From positions 62,001 through 126,000 of the forward strand of contig LXYH01000020.1 of the NCBI GenBank assembly GCA_001650895.1: a DNA stretch of 64,000 bases. Reading direction: 5' to 3'. The stretch's first letter is position 1, and each line of letters opens with the position of its first letter. This stretch comes from Rhodobacteraceae bacterium EhC02 (GTDB lineage Bacteria; Pseudomonadota; Alphaproteobacteria; Rhodobacterales; Rhodobacteraceae). Below, piece by piece: positions 18,082 through 26,696 of the stretch. The translations under genes were made by a program, and so were the position numbers. Under the pieces are notes generated by a model. The model did no database searches. It worked only from the letters and a program-made list of their open reading frames with translations, and was not told where the DNA came from.

Positions 18082-19011
18082 TCAGCTGTCCATCACGAAC
18101 TGGTAACTGGCGGGGACATAGTGGAAACCCTCGCCGCGTGCTTCGACAAAACCCAGTGCCGGGAAGGGCATGTGGTAGCCGATGAACGGGATCTTGTCGG
18201 CGGCCAGCATGCCGAGGATGTTGCGGCGCGTGGCTGCTGCTGCTGCCTTGTCCATGTCGAAACGCACTTCCCAATCGGGATGGGCCAGCGACCAGACATA
18301 GTGGTTGGCGAAATCGGCGCCCAGCACCAGTTGCTGACCTTCGCTTTCGATCATGTAGGTCATGTGGCCCGGCGTATGTCCAAACGCCGCCATGCTGGTG
18401 ATGCCCGAGGCGACAGTGCCTGCATCGCCGATCATTTCCATCTTCTCGGCCATGGGGCGCACGTTGTTGGCAAAGCCCTCATTGTCGGTGCCGTTCCAGT
18501 GATCGAACTCGGCCGACCCGGTCACATAGCGCGCATTCGGGAAGGTCGGCGCGCCATCGGTCATCAGGCCGCCGATATGGTCGCCATGCATGTGTGTCAG
18601 AACAACGACATCGATCTGGTCGGGCGTGTAGCCCGCCGCCGCCAGTGCCGCCGTGATGCCCGCGCCGTTCAGGCCGGTGTCGAACAGAACCAGCTCGGCC
18701 CCGGTGTTCACGACCGTGGGCGTAAAGAAGAACTGCGACTTGTCGGTCGGGATCAGCGCGGCATCGGACGCGGCCGCGAATTCCTCGGGCGTGACGTTGA
18801 GGCCGAAGATCGTGTTCGGATCCGGCACCGTGCGGGTGCCCGCCAGAAGCGAGGTAACGTCGAAACCGCCCAGCTTGATGCGGTTGTAGGGCGCGCGGGA
18901 CGCGCCCATCAGCGGGGCGGCGGCCTTGGCCCCGGTTGCGGCGACGCCTGCCAGCGGCAAGGCTGCGGCACTGGCCAGAACGGAACGGCGGGACATGTTG
19001 ATCTTGGTCAT
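18082..19011 (-). CDS. Tat-exported metallo-beta-lactamase-fold hydrolase
   Basis: A 309-residue MBL-fold protein with a twin-arginine leader (SRRSVLASAAALPLAGVAA, about 7-25), so folded and metallated in the cytoplasm before export to the periplasm. The metal motif HMHGDHIGG (140-148) and further ligands in FGHTPGHMTY, GADFANH and the late IGYHMPFP are intact. AGGAGGA is well placed before the ATG at 19011. Related proteins include lactonases and arylsulfatase-like hydrolases; the substrate is not determinable. It has its own terminator. Confidence 0.85.
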   Translation of the reverse strand: MTKINMSRRSVLASAAALPLAGVAATGAKAAAPLMGASRAPYNRIKLGGFDVTSLLAGTRTVPDPNTIFGLNVTPEEFAAASDAALIPTDKSQFFFTPTVVNTGAELVLFDTGLNGAGITAALAAAGYTPDQIDVVVLTHMHGDHIGGLMTDGAPTFPNARYVTGSAEFDHWNGTDNEGFANNVRPMAEKMEMIGDAGTVASGITSMAAFGHTPGHMTYMIESEGQQLVLGADFANHYVWSLAHPDWEVRFDMDKAAAAATRRNILGMLAADKIPFIGYHMPFPALGFVEARGEGFHYVPASYQFVMDS

Positions 19012-19182
19012 CGGGGTCCTCCTGATGGTGAATTCCGGTGACAAGATAGCACGTCTGTCTTTCGAGAGTTGTGCGATCGCGATCACGTGATGTGCCTTTC
19101 TGCATCAGGGCCCCCGCGCGTGGCGATTTCTGGACAAATGCCGCGGCCTGTGACAGAGGACGAGCCAACAGGAGATGCCCTC

Positions 19183-20508
19183 ATGACCACGACCCGTTTC
19201 GCCCCTTCGCCCACAGGCTACATCCACGTGGGCAACCTGCGCACCGCGCTGATGAACTACCTCATCGCCCGCAAGACCGGGGGCACCTTCATCCTGCGGA
19301 TCGACGACACCGATCAGGAGCGGTCGAAAGAGGAATATGTCGATCAGCTCAAGCGCGATCTGGACTGGCTTGGCCTGCACTGGGACCGGATCGAGCGGCA
19401 GTCGCTGCGCCTTGACCGCTATGCCGCCGCCGCCGACCAACTGCGCGCCATGGGCCGGTTCTACGAAGTGTTCGAGACGCCGACCGAGCTGGACCTCAAG
19501 CGCAAGAAACAGCTGAACATGGGCAAACCCCCGGTCTATGACCGCGCGCATCTGGGGCTGACCGAGGATCAGAAAGCCGCCTTGCGCGCGGAAGGGCGCG
19601 AGGGCTACTGGCGCTTCAAGCTGGACCAGGAACGGATCGAGTGGACCGATGGCATCCTTGGCGATATCTCGATCGACGCGGCATCCGTCTCCGATCCCGT
19701 GCTGATCCGTGCCGATGGGCAAGTGCTTTATACGCTGGCCTCGGTCGTGGATGACACGGAAATGGGCGTCACCCATATCGTGCGCGGATCGGACCATGTG
19801 ACCAATACCGCGACCCAGATCCAGATCATCGAGGCGCTGGGCGGCACGGTGCCAAGCTTTGCGCATCATTCGCTGCTGACCGGCCCGCAGGGTGAGGCGC
19901 TGTCGAAGCGCCTGGGCGCGCTGTCGATCAAGGACCTGCGCGCGCAGGGCGTGGAGCCGATGGCCCTGCTGTCGCTGATGGCGCGGCTGGGATCGTCGGA
20001 CCCGGTCGAGCTGCGCAGCAGCATGGACGAGCTGATCGAGGGTTTCGATATCACCCGCTTCGGTGCGGCCCCCACAAAGTTCGACGAACAGGACCTGTTC
20101 CCGCTGACCGCGAAACACCTGCAATCACTGCCGCTGGCGGTGGTGGCCGATGACGTGGCGGCGCTGGGCGTGCCGGCAGACCTGGCCCCCCGGTTCTGGG
20201 AGGTCGCGCGCGACAACATCACCACCCGCGCCGATCTGGCCGCATGGTGGGCGCTGTGCCGTGATGGCGCGGACCCCGTGATCGCGGATGAAGACCGCGA
20301 TTTCGTGGCGCAAGCCCTGACCCTGCTGCCCGAAGGCCCGTTCGACGACCAGACCTGGAGCCAGTGGACCAGCGCCGTCAAGGACGCCACGGGCCGCAAG
20401 GGCAAGGGGCTGTTCATGCCGCTGCGCCTGGCGCTGACCGGTCAGGCGCATGGGCCCGACATGGGCGCGCTGATGCCGTTGCTGCAGGTGATCCGCGCAC
20501 GCGGCTGA
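19183..20508 (+). CDS. gltX: Glutamyl-tRNA synthetase (short, second-type)
   Basis: A class I aminoacyl-tRNA synthetase of 441 residues that charges tRNA with glutamate. The HIGH-type motif is APSPTGYIHVGN (7-18) and the KMSKS-type motif EALSKRLGA (238-246). The chosen ATG follows ACAGGAGA and gives MTTTRFAPSPTG. The length is below the usual 465-480, and alphaproteobacteria commonly carry two GluRS genes; this looks like the shorter paralogue, in which tRNA specificity can differ. The downstream region carries a palindromic array and copy 2 of the dispersed repeat. Confidence 0.9.
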   Translation: MTTTRFAPSPTGYIHVGNLRTALMNYLIARKTGGTFILRIDDTDQERSKEEYVDQLKRDLDWLGLHWDRIERQSLRLDRYAAAADQLRAMGRFYEVFETPTELDLKRKKQLNMGKPPVYDRAHLGLTEDQKAALRAEGREGYWRFKLDQERIEWTDGILGDISIDAASVSDPVLIRADGQVLYTLASVVDDTEMGVTHIVRGSDHVTNTATQIQIIEALGGTVPSFAHHSLLTGPQGEALSKRLGALSIKDLRAQGVEPMALLSLMARLGSSDPVELRSSMDELIEGFDITRFGAAPTKFDEQDLFPLTAKHLQSLPLAVVADDVAALGVPADLAPRFWEVARDNITTRADLAAWWALCRDGADPVIADEDRDFVAQALTLLPEGPFDDQTWSQWTSAVKDATGRKGKGLFMPLRLALTGQAHGPDMGALMPLLQVIRARG

Positions 20509-20525
20509 TCCTTGCGGACCGGGAA

Positions 20526-20584
20526 GGGGGGCTGTCTGCCCCCCACGTCGAACTTTGTTCGACAAAGTCGAACTGCGTTCGACG
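20526..20584 (+). repeat. Extragenic palindromic array between gltX and the GGCT-like gene
   Basis: A GGGGGGC/GCCCCCC hairpin (20526-20544) is followed by four alternating 7-mers: GTCGAAC (20547), GTTCGAC (20557), GTCGAAC (20567) and GTTCGAC (20577), separated by the triplets TTT, AAA and TGC. It can fold as two adjacent hairpins or one long one. It sits between two convergent genes and just before repeat copy 2, so it resembles a REP-like extragenic element, perhaps also ending transcripts. Confidence 0.7.
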
Positions 20585-20595
20585 ATCCCCCCCGA

Positions 20596-20616
20596 GGATA
20601 TTTCGGGCAAGAAGAA
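20596..20616 (+). repeat. Dispersed 21-bp intergenic repeat, copy 2
   Basis: GGATATTT-N3-GCAAGAAGAA with N3 = CGG, between the convergent gltX and GGCT-like genes, directly after the palindromic array. Same orientation as copies 1 (3398) and 3 (47319). Confidence 0.72.
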
Positions 20617-20625
20617 CGGGATGGC

Positions 20626-21207
20626 TTACAGGCCGGGCGGGCGCGTGGTGATGATCCTTGCGCCCAGGCTGTGCAGATGGGCATCCGTCATGGCGCGTTC
20701 GGCCGTGCTCAGCCTTTGATGGCGCGGATAGATGGGGGATGCGCGGTCGTCGAGGATCGGGGCCTCCCATCCGGTCGTGGTGGCGAAGAACCGCGCGACC
20801 CCATCCGCGCCGAATTCGCGGGCATAGCCCTGCACCACCACATCGAGATAGCTGAGCAGGACGGGAAAAGCCTCGGTCGGGGCGCGCCGGTTGTGCTGCG
20901 GGATCGCATAGACCGACACCGGCGGGCGGGGTGACAGATCATGCTGGACGGTTTCGCAAACCGGGTGGCGGTCATATGCGGCCTCGCGCGCATCGAGGGC
21001 GGCCCAGTCCGATCCCGGCACGGCGGCGATCAGCCCCTCGATCGTGGTGGTGGGATCGGGTTCTGCCGTCAGAAAGGCCACGGGCCGCAGGGCCGTATGC
21101 CGCCAGGCGCGCCGCCAGCCCGGCAGACTTGCGACGCGCGCCTGCCCGTAGTCATGCGTGGCGCGGTTGACCAGCGAGCCGTAGCCAAAGAAAAACGCAT
21201 CTTTCAT
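20626..21207 (-). CDS. Gamma-glutamylcyclotransferase-like protein
   Basis: A 193-residue protein with the GGCT fold signature FGYGSLVN (about 7-14) and a probable catalytic Glu in LDAREAAYDR (E75). Members of this fold act on gamma-glutamyl compounds, including glutathione degradation, but several subfamilies have other amine-transfer roles. The start at 21207 gives MKDAFFFGYGSL; AGGAG lies 12 bases upstream, a little far, so an ATG at 21234 cannot be excluded. It diverges from the nsrR-like gene with 92 bases between starts. Confidence 0.78.
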   Translation of the reverse strand: MKDAFFFGYGSLVNRATHDYGQARVASLPGWRRAWRHTALRPVAFLTAEPDPTTTIEGLIAAVPGSDWAALDAREAAYDRHPVCETVQHDLSPRPPVSVYAIPQHNRRAPTEAFPVLLSYLDVVVQGYAREFGADGVARFFATTTGWEAPILDDRASPIYPRHQRLSTAERAMTDAHLHSLGARIITTRPPGL

Positions 21208-21299
21208 GCAAGAAATCCGCTCCTGTTGATCCATGTCAAACCCCGTGCCGTGGAATGTGGGCATTCTGGGCAGCGCCCACAAAGAGGGATGAGGCTGCC

Positions 21300-21746
21300 A
21301 TGCGTATCACGAAAAGAACCAATCTTGCCATCCGTGTGCTGATGTATTGCGCCGCGCATGAGGACCGCCTGGTCACGAAATCCGAGATCGCGCAGTGTTG
21401 CAACACTTCCGAGAATCACCTGGCGCAGGTGATCAACCAGCTGGGGCAGATGGGATATCTGCATACGCAACGGGGGCGCAATGGTGGCCTGATGCTGGGT
21501 CGGCCCATGGCCGATATCCGGATCGGGGATGTGTTCCGCGCCCTTGAAAGCCAGGTGCCGCTGACCGAGTGCTTTGCCGATGTGGACAATACCTGCCCGC
21601 TGGTTGAGGCCTGCCGCCTGCGGATCGCCGTGGCCGATGCGGCCGAGGCGTTTTATGCCCATCTGGACGACATCACGCTGGATGCGCTGGTCTGCGGCAA
21701 CGAGCGTCTGCTGGAGATCATGCAGCCCGTCACCTGTCGCGTCTGA
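21300..21746 (+). CDS. nsrR: Rrf2-family iron-sulfur regulator, NsrR type
   Basis: A 148-residue Rrf2 regulator. An N-terminal winged helix (MRITKRTNLAIRVLMYCA, then SENHLAQVINQLGQMGYL) is followed by three cysteines, C91, C99 and C105, with the spacing C-x7-C-x5-C found in NsrR proteins that bind a nitric-oxide-sensitive iron-sulfur cluster. NsrR normally represses NO-detoxifying and respiration genes; none of those is adjacent. The next gene block downstream is the glycine cleavage operon with its own promoter region and riboswitch. NsrR is the best assignment; IscR is less likely because its cysteine pattern differs. Confidence 0.82.
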   Translation: MRITKRTNLAIRVLMYCAAHEDRLVTKSEIAQCCNTSENHLAQVINQLGQMGYLHTQRGRNGGLMLGRPMADIRIGDVFRALESQVPLTECFADVDNTCPLVEACRLRIAVADAAEAFYAHLDDITLDALVCGNERLLEIMQPVTCRV

Positions 21747-21773
21747 AACGGCGGTTGCGACATTCTATCGAAA

Positions 21774-21790
21774 AACGACCACTTGTCGTT
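21774..21790 (+). promoter_or_regulatory. Inverted repeat in the leader of the glycine cleavage operon
   Basis: AACGAC-N5-GTCGTT lies between nsrR and the glycine riboswitch, in the region expected to hold the gcv promoter. A third copy of the half-site type (TACGAC) follows ten bases on. It may be a protein operator acting in addition to the riboswitch; the regulator is unknown. Confidence 0.4.
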
Positions 21791-21821
21791 GTGATACGAC
21801 TCGGCTAAGGCTGGGGCGTCA

Positions 21822-21975
21822 GATCGGGAGAACCGGGAAACCGGTGCCGAAGGAGCAACCGCCCCGGAAACTCTCAGGCCCAAGGACCGGTCGGACATGA
21901 CGGACTCTGGAGAGTGGCGCCCCGTGCGTCCGCCGACGGGATAACGATCTCAGGCAACAGGACAGAGGGGGCATC
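21822..21975 (+). ncRNA. Tandem glycine riboswitch upstream of gcvT
   Basis: The first aptamer shows the conserved gcvT-motif core: GGGAGA, then GCCGAAGGAGCAA, ACTCTCAGGCCCAAGGACC and the closing CTCTGGAGAG. A second, shorter aptamer follows with CGCCGACGGGATAACG, ATCTCAGGCAACAGGACAG and GGGGG. The linker is only a few bases. Glycine binding would switch on gcvT-gcvH-gcvP. It ends about 80 bases before the gcvT start, leaving room for the expression platform. Boundaries are approximate. Confidence 0.92.
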
Positions 21976-22054
21976 AAGACCTGCGGATCGCGCGGGTGAC
22001 GGATGCCGGATGATCGTTTCAGAACTGTCAGGGCGGCGCATCGAAGGGGATACG

Positions 22055-23179
22055 ATGAGCGAGCTTTTGCATTTGCCGCTTGAGGCGCTGCACACCGAAC
22101 TGGGTGCGCGGATGGTGCCTTTTGCCGGATATTCCATGCCGGTCCAGTATGGTCTTGGCGTGATGAAGGAACATCAGCACACGCGCGCGGCGGCGGGCCT
22201 GTTCGATGTCAGCCACATGGGGCAGGTGATCCTGCGGGGGGCGGATTACGCGGCGGTCGCGCAGGCGATGGAGGCGCTGGTGCCCGTCGATATCGCGGGG
22301 CTTGGCCTGAACCGGCAACGCTATGGATTTTTCACCAATGATGCAGGCGGGATCGAGGATGACCTGATGCTGGCCAACCGGGGCGATCACCTGTTCGTGG
22401 TGATCAACGCGGCCTGCAAGGATGCCGATATCGCACTGATGCGCGCGGGTCTGCCGGCGGATGTGACGCTTGAGGTCGTCGAGGACCGCGCGTTGCTGGC
22501 CCTGCAGGGGCCGCTGGCCGAGGATGTGCTGGCGGGTCTCAACGACCATGTGCGCGCGATGCGTTTCATGGATGTGGCCGACCTGGTGCTGGAAGGCGCG
22601 GACTGCTGGGTCTCGCGCTCGGGCTATACCGGCGAGGACGGGTTCGAGATTTCGGTGCCGGTCGACGCCGCCGAAGCTTTGGCGCGTCGCCTGCTGACAG
22701 ATGCCCGTGTCGAGGCGATCGGCCTTGGCGCGCGCGACTCCCTGCGGCTTGAGGCGGGGCTTTGCCTTTACGGCCATGATATCGACGCTGCCACTTCGCC
22801 GGTCGAGGCGGGGCTGTCCTGGGCGATCCAGAAGGTGCGCCGCACCGGCGGCGCGCGCGAGGGTGGTTTTCCCGGCGCGGCGCGCATCCTTGCCGAATTG
22901 ACCGATGGCGCGCCACGCGCCCGCGTAGGCCTCAGCCCCGAGGGCCGCGCGCCGATGCGCGAAGGTGTTGCGCTTTACGCGGCCGCCGAGGGTGGCGATC
23001 CGGTGGGGCATATCACCTCCGGCGGGTTCGGCCCGACGGTGGGCGCGCCCGTTGCCATGGGTATGGTCGCGCGCGACCATGCCGCCCGGGGCACGCAGCT
23101 TTACGGGGATGTGCGCGGCAAGCGTCTGCCCGTCGCCGTGGTGGCGCTGCCATTCACGCCCGCGAATTTCAAACGATAA
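22055..23179 (+). CDS. gcvT: Glycine cleavage system T protein (aminomethyltransferase)
   Basis: A 374-residue folate-binding enzyme that takes the aminomethyl group from lipoylated GcvH and passes the methylene to tetrahydrofolate, releasing ammonia. Family features include RMVPFAGYSMPVQYG, LFDVSHMGQ, SRSGYTGEDGFEIS, and GLGARDSLRLEAGLCLYGHD, plus a C-terminal barrel ending in the VGHITSGGFGPTVG motif. I chose the ATG at 22055, with GGGGA just upstream; frame-compatible ATGs further up lie next to the riboswitch. It is the first gene of gcvT-gcvH-gcvP. Confidence 0.95.
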   Translation: MSELLHLPLEALHTELGARMVPFAGYSMPVQYGLGVMKEHQHTRAAAGLFDVSHMGQVILRGADYAAVAQAMEALVPVDIAGLGLNRQRYGFFTNDAGGIEDDLMLANRGDHLFVVINAACKDADIALMRAGLPADVTLEVVEDRALLALQGPLAEDVLAGLNDHVRAMRFMDVADLVLEGADCWVSRSGYTGEDGFEISVPVDAAEALARRLLTDARVEAIGLGARDSLRLEAGLCLYGHDIDAATSPVEAGLSWAIQKVRRTGGAREGGFPGAARILAELTDGAPRARVGLSPEGRAPMREGVALYAAAEGGDPVGHITSGGFGPTVGAPVAMGMVARDHAARGTQLYGDVRGKRLPVAVVALPFTPANFKR

Positions 23180-23209
23180 CGTCAGCGCCAACCAAGAGGG
23201 ACCAGAGCG

Positions 23210-23569
23210 ATGAAATATACCGAAGATCATGAATGGCTGCGCGTCGAGGGCGATGTGGTCGTGGTCGGGATCACCGAACATGCCAGCACCCAACTGGGCG
23301 ACGTGGTCTTCGTCGAACTGCCCGAGGTGGGCACGATGGTCGCCGCCGGTGACGAGATCGTCGTGATCGAAAGCGTCAAGGCTGCCTCGGATATCGCGGC
23401 CCCCCTCGATGGCGAGATCGTCGAGATCAACGAGGCCATCGTGGATGAGCCCAGCAAGGTCAACGAGGATCCGCTGGGCGCCGCATGGTTCTTCAAGATG
23501 AAGATCGATGACCTGTCCGCGCTGGACCAGTTCATGGACGAGGACGAATACAAGGAACTGGTGGACTGA
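23210..23569 (+). CDS. gcvH: Glycine cleavage system H protein
   Basis: A 119-residue lipoyl carrier that shuttles the aminomethyl intermediate between GcvP, GcvT and dihydrolipoamide dehydrogenase. The lipoylated lysine is K57 in [10 protein letters not shown], and the hairpin fold is preserved (THE region [12 protein letters not shown] before it, [21 protein letters not shown] after). It starts 30 bases after gcvT, with GAGGGACCAGAG upstream of the ATG. Length is normal. Confidence 0.97.
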   Translation: MKYTEDHEWLRVEGDVVVVGITEHASTQLGDVVFVELPEVGTMVAAGDEIVVIESVKAASDIAAPLDGEIVEINEAIVDEPSKVNEDPLGAAWFFKMKIDDLSALDQFMDEDEYKELVD

Positions 23570-23581
23570 CAGGCGCCACCC

Positions 23582-23616
23582 GGCCGGCATCCCGCGTGAC
23601 ATGCGCGGTGCCGGCC
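23582..23616 (+). promoter_or_regulatory. Strong hairpin between gcvH and gcvP
   Basis: The outer stem GGCCGGCA/TGCCGGCC encloses an inner CCGCG/CGCGG stem, with a two-base bulge. No U-tract follows, so it is not a standard terminator; it could stabilise the gcvTH part of the transcript or adjust the ratio of H to P protein. Confidence 0.5.
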
Positions 23617-23676
23617 CAAGCCGGGCGCATCAGCGTCCGGTGATGACATGGTATCGAACAGTAAGGGACCCGGGCG

Positions 23677-26526
23677 ATGAGCTTCAAGCCGACCGACTAT
23701 CTGCCGTATGATTTTGCCAACCGCCGCCACATCGGACCGTCTCCGGCCGAAATGGCGGATATGCTCAAGGTGGTCGGCGCCGCCGATCTGGGCGCGCTGA
23801 TCGATGACACCTTGCCGCCGGCGATCCGGCAGAAGCAGCCGCTGGAATTCGAAAAACCCCGGTCCGAACGCGAATTGCTCTATCACATGCGTCAGGTCGG
23901 CAAGCGCAACACCGTGCTGACCAGCCTGATCGGCCAAGGGTTCCACGGCACCGTCACGCCCCCCGCGATCCAGCGCAACATCCTGGAAAACCCGGCATGG
24001 TACACGGCCTATACGCCCTATCAGCCGGAAATCAGCCAGGGCCGGCTTGAGGCGCTTCTGAACTACCAGACCATGGTCAGCGACCTGACCGGGCTGGAAA
24101 TCGCGAATGCCTCGCTGCTGGATGAAGCGACCGCCGCCGCCGAGGCGATGACCATGGCGCAGCGCGTGGCCAAGTCCAAGGCCACGGCCTTCTTCGTGGA
24201 TGAAAACTGCCATCCGCAGAACATTGCCGTGATCCAGACCCGCGCCGCCCCCTTGGGGATCGAGGTGATCGTTGGCGCGCCCGACGACCTGCCCGCCGAC
24301 CGCGTCTTTGCTGCGATCTTCCAGTATCCGGGCACCTACGGCACCCTGACCGATTTCACCGCGCAGATGGACGCGCTGCATGCCAACAAGGCGATCGGTA
24401 TCGTGATCGCCGATCCGCTGGCGCTGTGCCTGCTCAAGGAACCGGGCGCGATGGGCGCCGATATCGCCGTGGGCAGCACGCAGCGTTTCGGCGTGCCGCT
24501 GGGCTATGGCGGCCCGCACGCCGCCTACATGGCGTGCCGCGACGCCTTCAAGCGCGCCATGCCGGGTCGCCTTGTGGGTGTGTCCATCGACAGCCATGGC
24601 AACCGTGCCTACCGGCTGTCCCTGCAAACCCGCGAGCAGCATATCCGCCGCGAAAAGGCCACGTCGAACGTCTGCACAGCGCAGGCGCTGCTGGCCGTCA
24701 TGGCCTCGTTCTACGCGGTGTTCCATGGCCCCGAAGGACTGAAGGCCATCGCGCAGCGCATTCACCGCAAGACCGTGCGCCTGGCCCGCGGGCTGACCGA
24801 GGCGGGCTTTACCGTCGAGCAGACCCATTTCTTCGACACGATCACCGTGGATGTCGGCCCGCTGCAGGCGGCCGTGATGAAATCGGCGGTGGATGAAGGG
24901 ATCAACCTGCGCGCCGTGGGCCGCACCCGCATCGGCATCACGCTGGACGAAGTCACCCGCCCCGCCACGATCGAGGCTGTGTGGCGCGCCTTCGGCATCA
25001 CCCGCAAGGACGAAGGCATCAGCCCCGGCTATGCCCTGCCCGACGCGCTGGTGCGGCAGTCGCCCTATCTGACCCATGGCGTGTTCCACATGAACCGCGC
25101 CGAGACCGAGATGATGCGCTACATGCGCCGTCTGGCTGACCGCGACCTTGCGCTGGACCGCGCGATGATCCCGCTGGGCAGCTGCACGATGAAGCTGAAC
25201 TCGGCCGCCGAGATGATGCCGCTCAGCTGGCCGGAATTCTCGGACATGCATCCCTTCGTGCCGCTGGATCAGGCCGCAGGATATACCCATATCGTCAATG
25301 ACCTGAGCGACAAGCTGTGCCAGGTCACCGGATATGACGGCATGTCGATGCAGCCCAACTCCGGCGCGCAGGGCGAATATGCCGGGCTTCTGACCATCGC
25401 CGCCTATCAGCGCGCGAATGGCCAGGGGCACCGCAACATCTGCCTCATTCCGATGAACGCCCATGGCACCAACCCCGCATCCGCGCAGATGGTGGGCTGG
25501 ACGGTGGTGCCGGTCGAATCCTCGGACAATGGCGACATCGATCTCGATGATTTCCGGGCCAAGGCGGAGTTGCATTCGGCCAATCTGGCGGGCTGCATGA
25601 TCACCTACCCCTCGACCCATGGGGTGTTCGAGGAAACCGTGATCGAGGTCTGCAAGATCACCCATGATCACGGCGGTCAGGTCTATATCGACGGGGCCAA
25701 CATGAACGCCATGGTGGGCCTGTCGCGCCCCGGCGATCTGGGTGGCGATGTCAGCCACCTCAACCTGCACAAGACCTTTGCCATCCCGCATGGCGGCGGT
25801 GGCCCCGGCATGGGGCCCATCGGCGTCAAGGCGCATCTGGTGCCCTATCTGCCGGGCCATCCGATGACGGGCGGCACTGAGGGCCCGGTGTCGGGCTCGC
25901 CCTACGGGTCGGCCTCGATCCTGACGATCAGTTGGGCCTATTGCCTGATGATGGGCGGCGAGGGCCTGACACAGGCCACGCGCGTGGCGATCCTGAACGC
26001 CAACTACATCGCCAAGCGGCTCGAAGGGGCCTACAAGATCCTCTACAAGGGGCCGTCGGGTCGGGTTGCGCATGAATGCATCATCGACGTGCGTCCCTTC
26101 GCAGACAGCGCCGGGGTCACGGTCGAGGATATTGCAAAGCGCCTGATCGATTGCGGCTTCCACGCACCCACGATGAGCTGGCCGGTGGCCGGCACCCTGA
26201 TGGTGGAGCCGACCGAGTCCGAGACCAAGGCCGAGCTGGACCGCTTCTGCGATGCGATGCTGGCCATTCGTGACGAGATCCGCGCGATCGAAGAGGGCCG
26301 TATCGACGCAGCCAACAACCCGCTCAAGAACGCGCCGCACACGGTCGAGGATCTGGTGGGAGACTGGGATCGTCCCTACACCCGCGAACAGGGCTGCTTC
26401 CCTCCGGGTGCGTTCCGCGTGGACAAGTACTGGCCGCCGGTCAACCGCGTGGATAACGCATGGGGCGACCGTCACCTGGTCTGCACCTGCCCGCCGATGA
26501 GCGATTACGCCGAAGCGGCGGAATAA
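23677..26526 (+). CDS. gcvP: Glycine dehydrogenase (decarboxylating), P protein
   Basis: A 949-residue PLP enzyme that decarboxylates glycine and loads the aminomethyl group on GcvH. It is the single-chain form with both the N-terminal (non-catalytic) and C-terminal PLP domains. The PLP lysine is K699 in [18 protein letters not shown]; other marks are [10 protein letters not shown] at the start, [12 protein letters not shown], and [12 protein letters not shown]. It is 107 bases after gcvH, across a hairpin, and ends the operon. Length is typical of bacterial one-chain GcvP. Confidence 0.96.
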   Translation: MSFKPTDYLPYDFANRRHIGPSPAEMADMLKVVGAADLGALIDDTLPPAIRQKQPLEFEKPRSERELLYHMRQVGKRNTVLTSLIGQGFHGTVTPPAIQRNILENPAWYTAYTPYQPEISQGRLEALLNYQTMVSDLTGLEIANASLLDEATAAAEAMTMAQRVAKSKATAFFVDENCHPQNIAVIQTRAAPLGIEVIVGAPDDLPADRVFAAIFQYPGTYGTLTDFTAQMDALHANKAIGIVIADPLALCLLKEPGAMGADIAVGSTQRFGVPLGYGGPHAAYMACRDAFKRAMPGRLVGVSIDSHGNRAYRLSLQTREQHIRREKATSNVCTAQALLAVMASFYAVFHGPEGLKAIAQRIHRKTVRLARGLTEAGFTVEQTHFFDTITVDVGPLQAAVMKSAVDEGINLRAVGRTRIGITLDEVTRPATIEAVWRAFGITRKDEGISPGYALPDALVRQSPYLTHGVFHMNRAETEMMRYMRRLADRDLALDRAMIPLGSCTMKLNSAAEMMPLSWPEFSDMHPFVPLDQAAGYTHIVNDLSDKLCQVTGYDGMSMQPNSGAQGEYAGLLTIAAYQRANGQGHRNICLIPMNAHGTNPASAQMVGWTVVPVESSDNGDIDLDDFRAKAELHSANLAGCMITYPSTHGVFEETVIEVCKITHDHGGQVYIDGANMNAMVGLSRPGDLGGDVSHLNLHKTFAIPHGGGGPGMGPIGVKAHLVPYLPGHPMTGGTEGPVSGSPYGSASILTISWAYCLMMGGEGLTQATRVAILNANYIAKRLEGAYKILYKGPSGRVAHECIIDVRPFADSAGVTVEDIAKRLIDCGFHAPTMSWPVAGTLMVEPTESETKAELDRFCDAMLAIRDEIRAIEEGRIDAANNPLKNAPHTVEDLVGDWDRPYTREQGCFPPGAFRVDKYWPPVNRVDNAWGDRHLVCTCPPMSDYAEAAE

Positions 26527-26582
26527 GGCGCGAAACCGGGCAAAGCGTTTAGAAGTGGTAAACGCCAGCCTGTAACGCGCTG

Positions 26583-26603
26583 ATATTGCAGGGCCTGCAA
26601 TAT
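26583..26603 (+). promoter_or_regulatory. Perfect palindrome A upstream of the amine oxidase gene
   Basis: Ten-base arms ATATTGCAGG and CCTGCAATAT flank a single central G. It lies 57 bases after gcvP and abuts palindrome B. The symmetry and short spacer suggest a protein-binding site rather than an RNA hairpin. Confidence 0.5.
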
Positions 26604-26619
26604 GTCCCATCATGGGACA
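26603..26619 (+). promoter_or_regulatory. Perfect palindrome B upstream of the amine oxidase gene
   Basis: Eight-base arms TGTCCCAT and ATGGGACA flank one central C; it shares its first T with palindrome A. It looks like a TetR- or GntR-size operator. No regulator gene is adjacent. Confidence 0.5.
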
Positions 26620-26628
26620 CAGGCCCGG

Positions 26629-26660
26629 AACGCCGCCAGGGATACCCTTGGCGGCGTTTC
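26629..26660 (+). terminator. Hairpin terminator after gcvP
   Basis: Ten-base perfect arms AACGCCGCCA and TGGCGGCGTT, with additional pairing of GGG and CCC inside, are followed by TTTC. It lies about 100 bases after gcvP and 37 bases before the amine oxidase start, so it could end the gcv transcript or attenuate the next gene. Confidence 0.6.
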
Positions 26661-26696
26661 ACTGTTCCTTGTTCAAAGCTGGTCAAGAGTGATGCG

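Noticed and set aside
20547..20583. The GTCGAAC array as a CRISPR
   Set aside because: Units are seven bases with three-base gaps and alternate in orientation; there are no spacers and no cas genes.
23227..26613. A 1128-codon open frame on the minus strand opposite gcvH and gcvP
   Set aside because: It is an antisense shadow created by GC-rich codon use of gcvP. The product is His/Gln/Gly-rich with no domain, and the plus-strand genes are certain.
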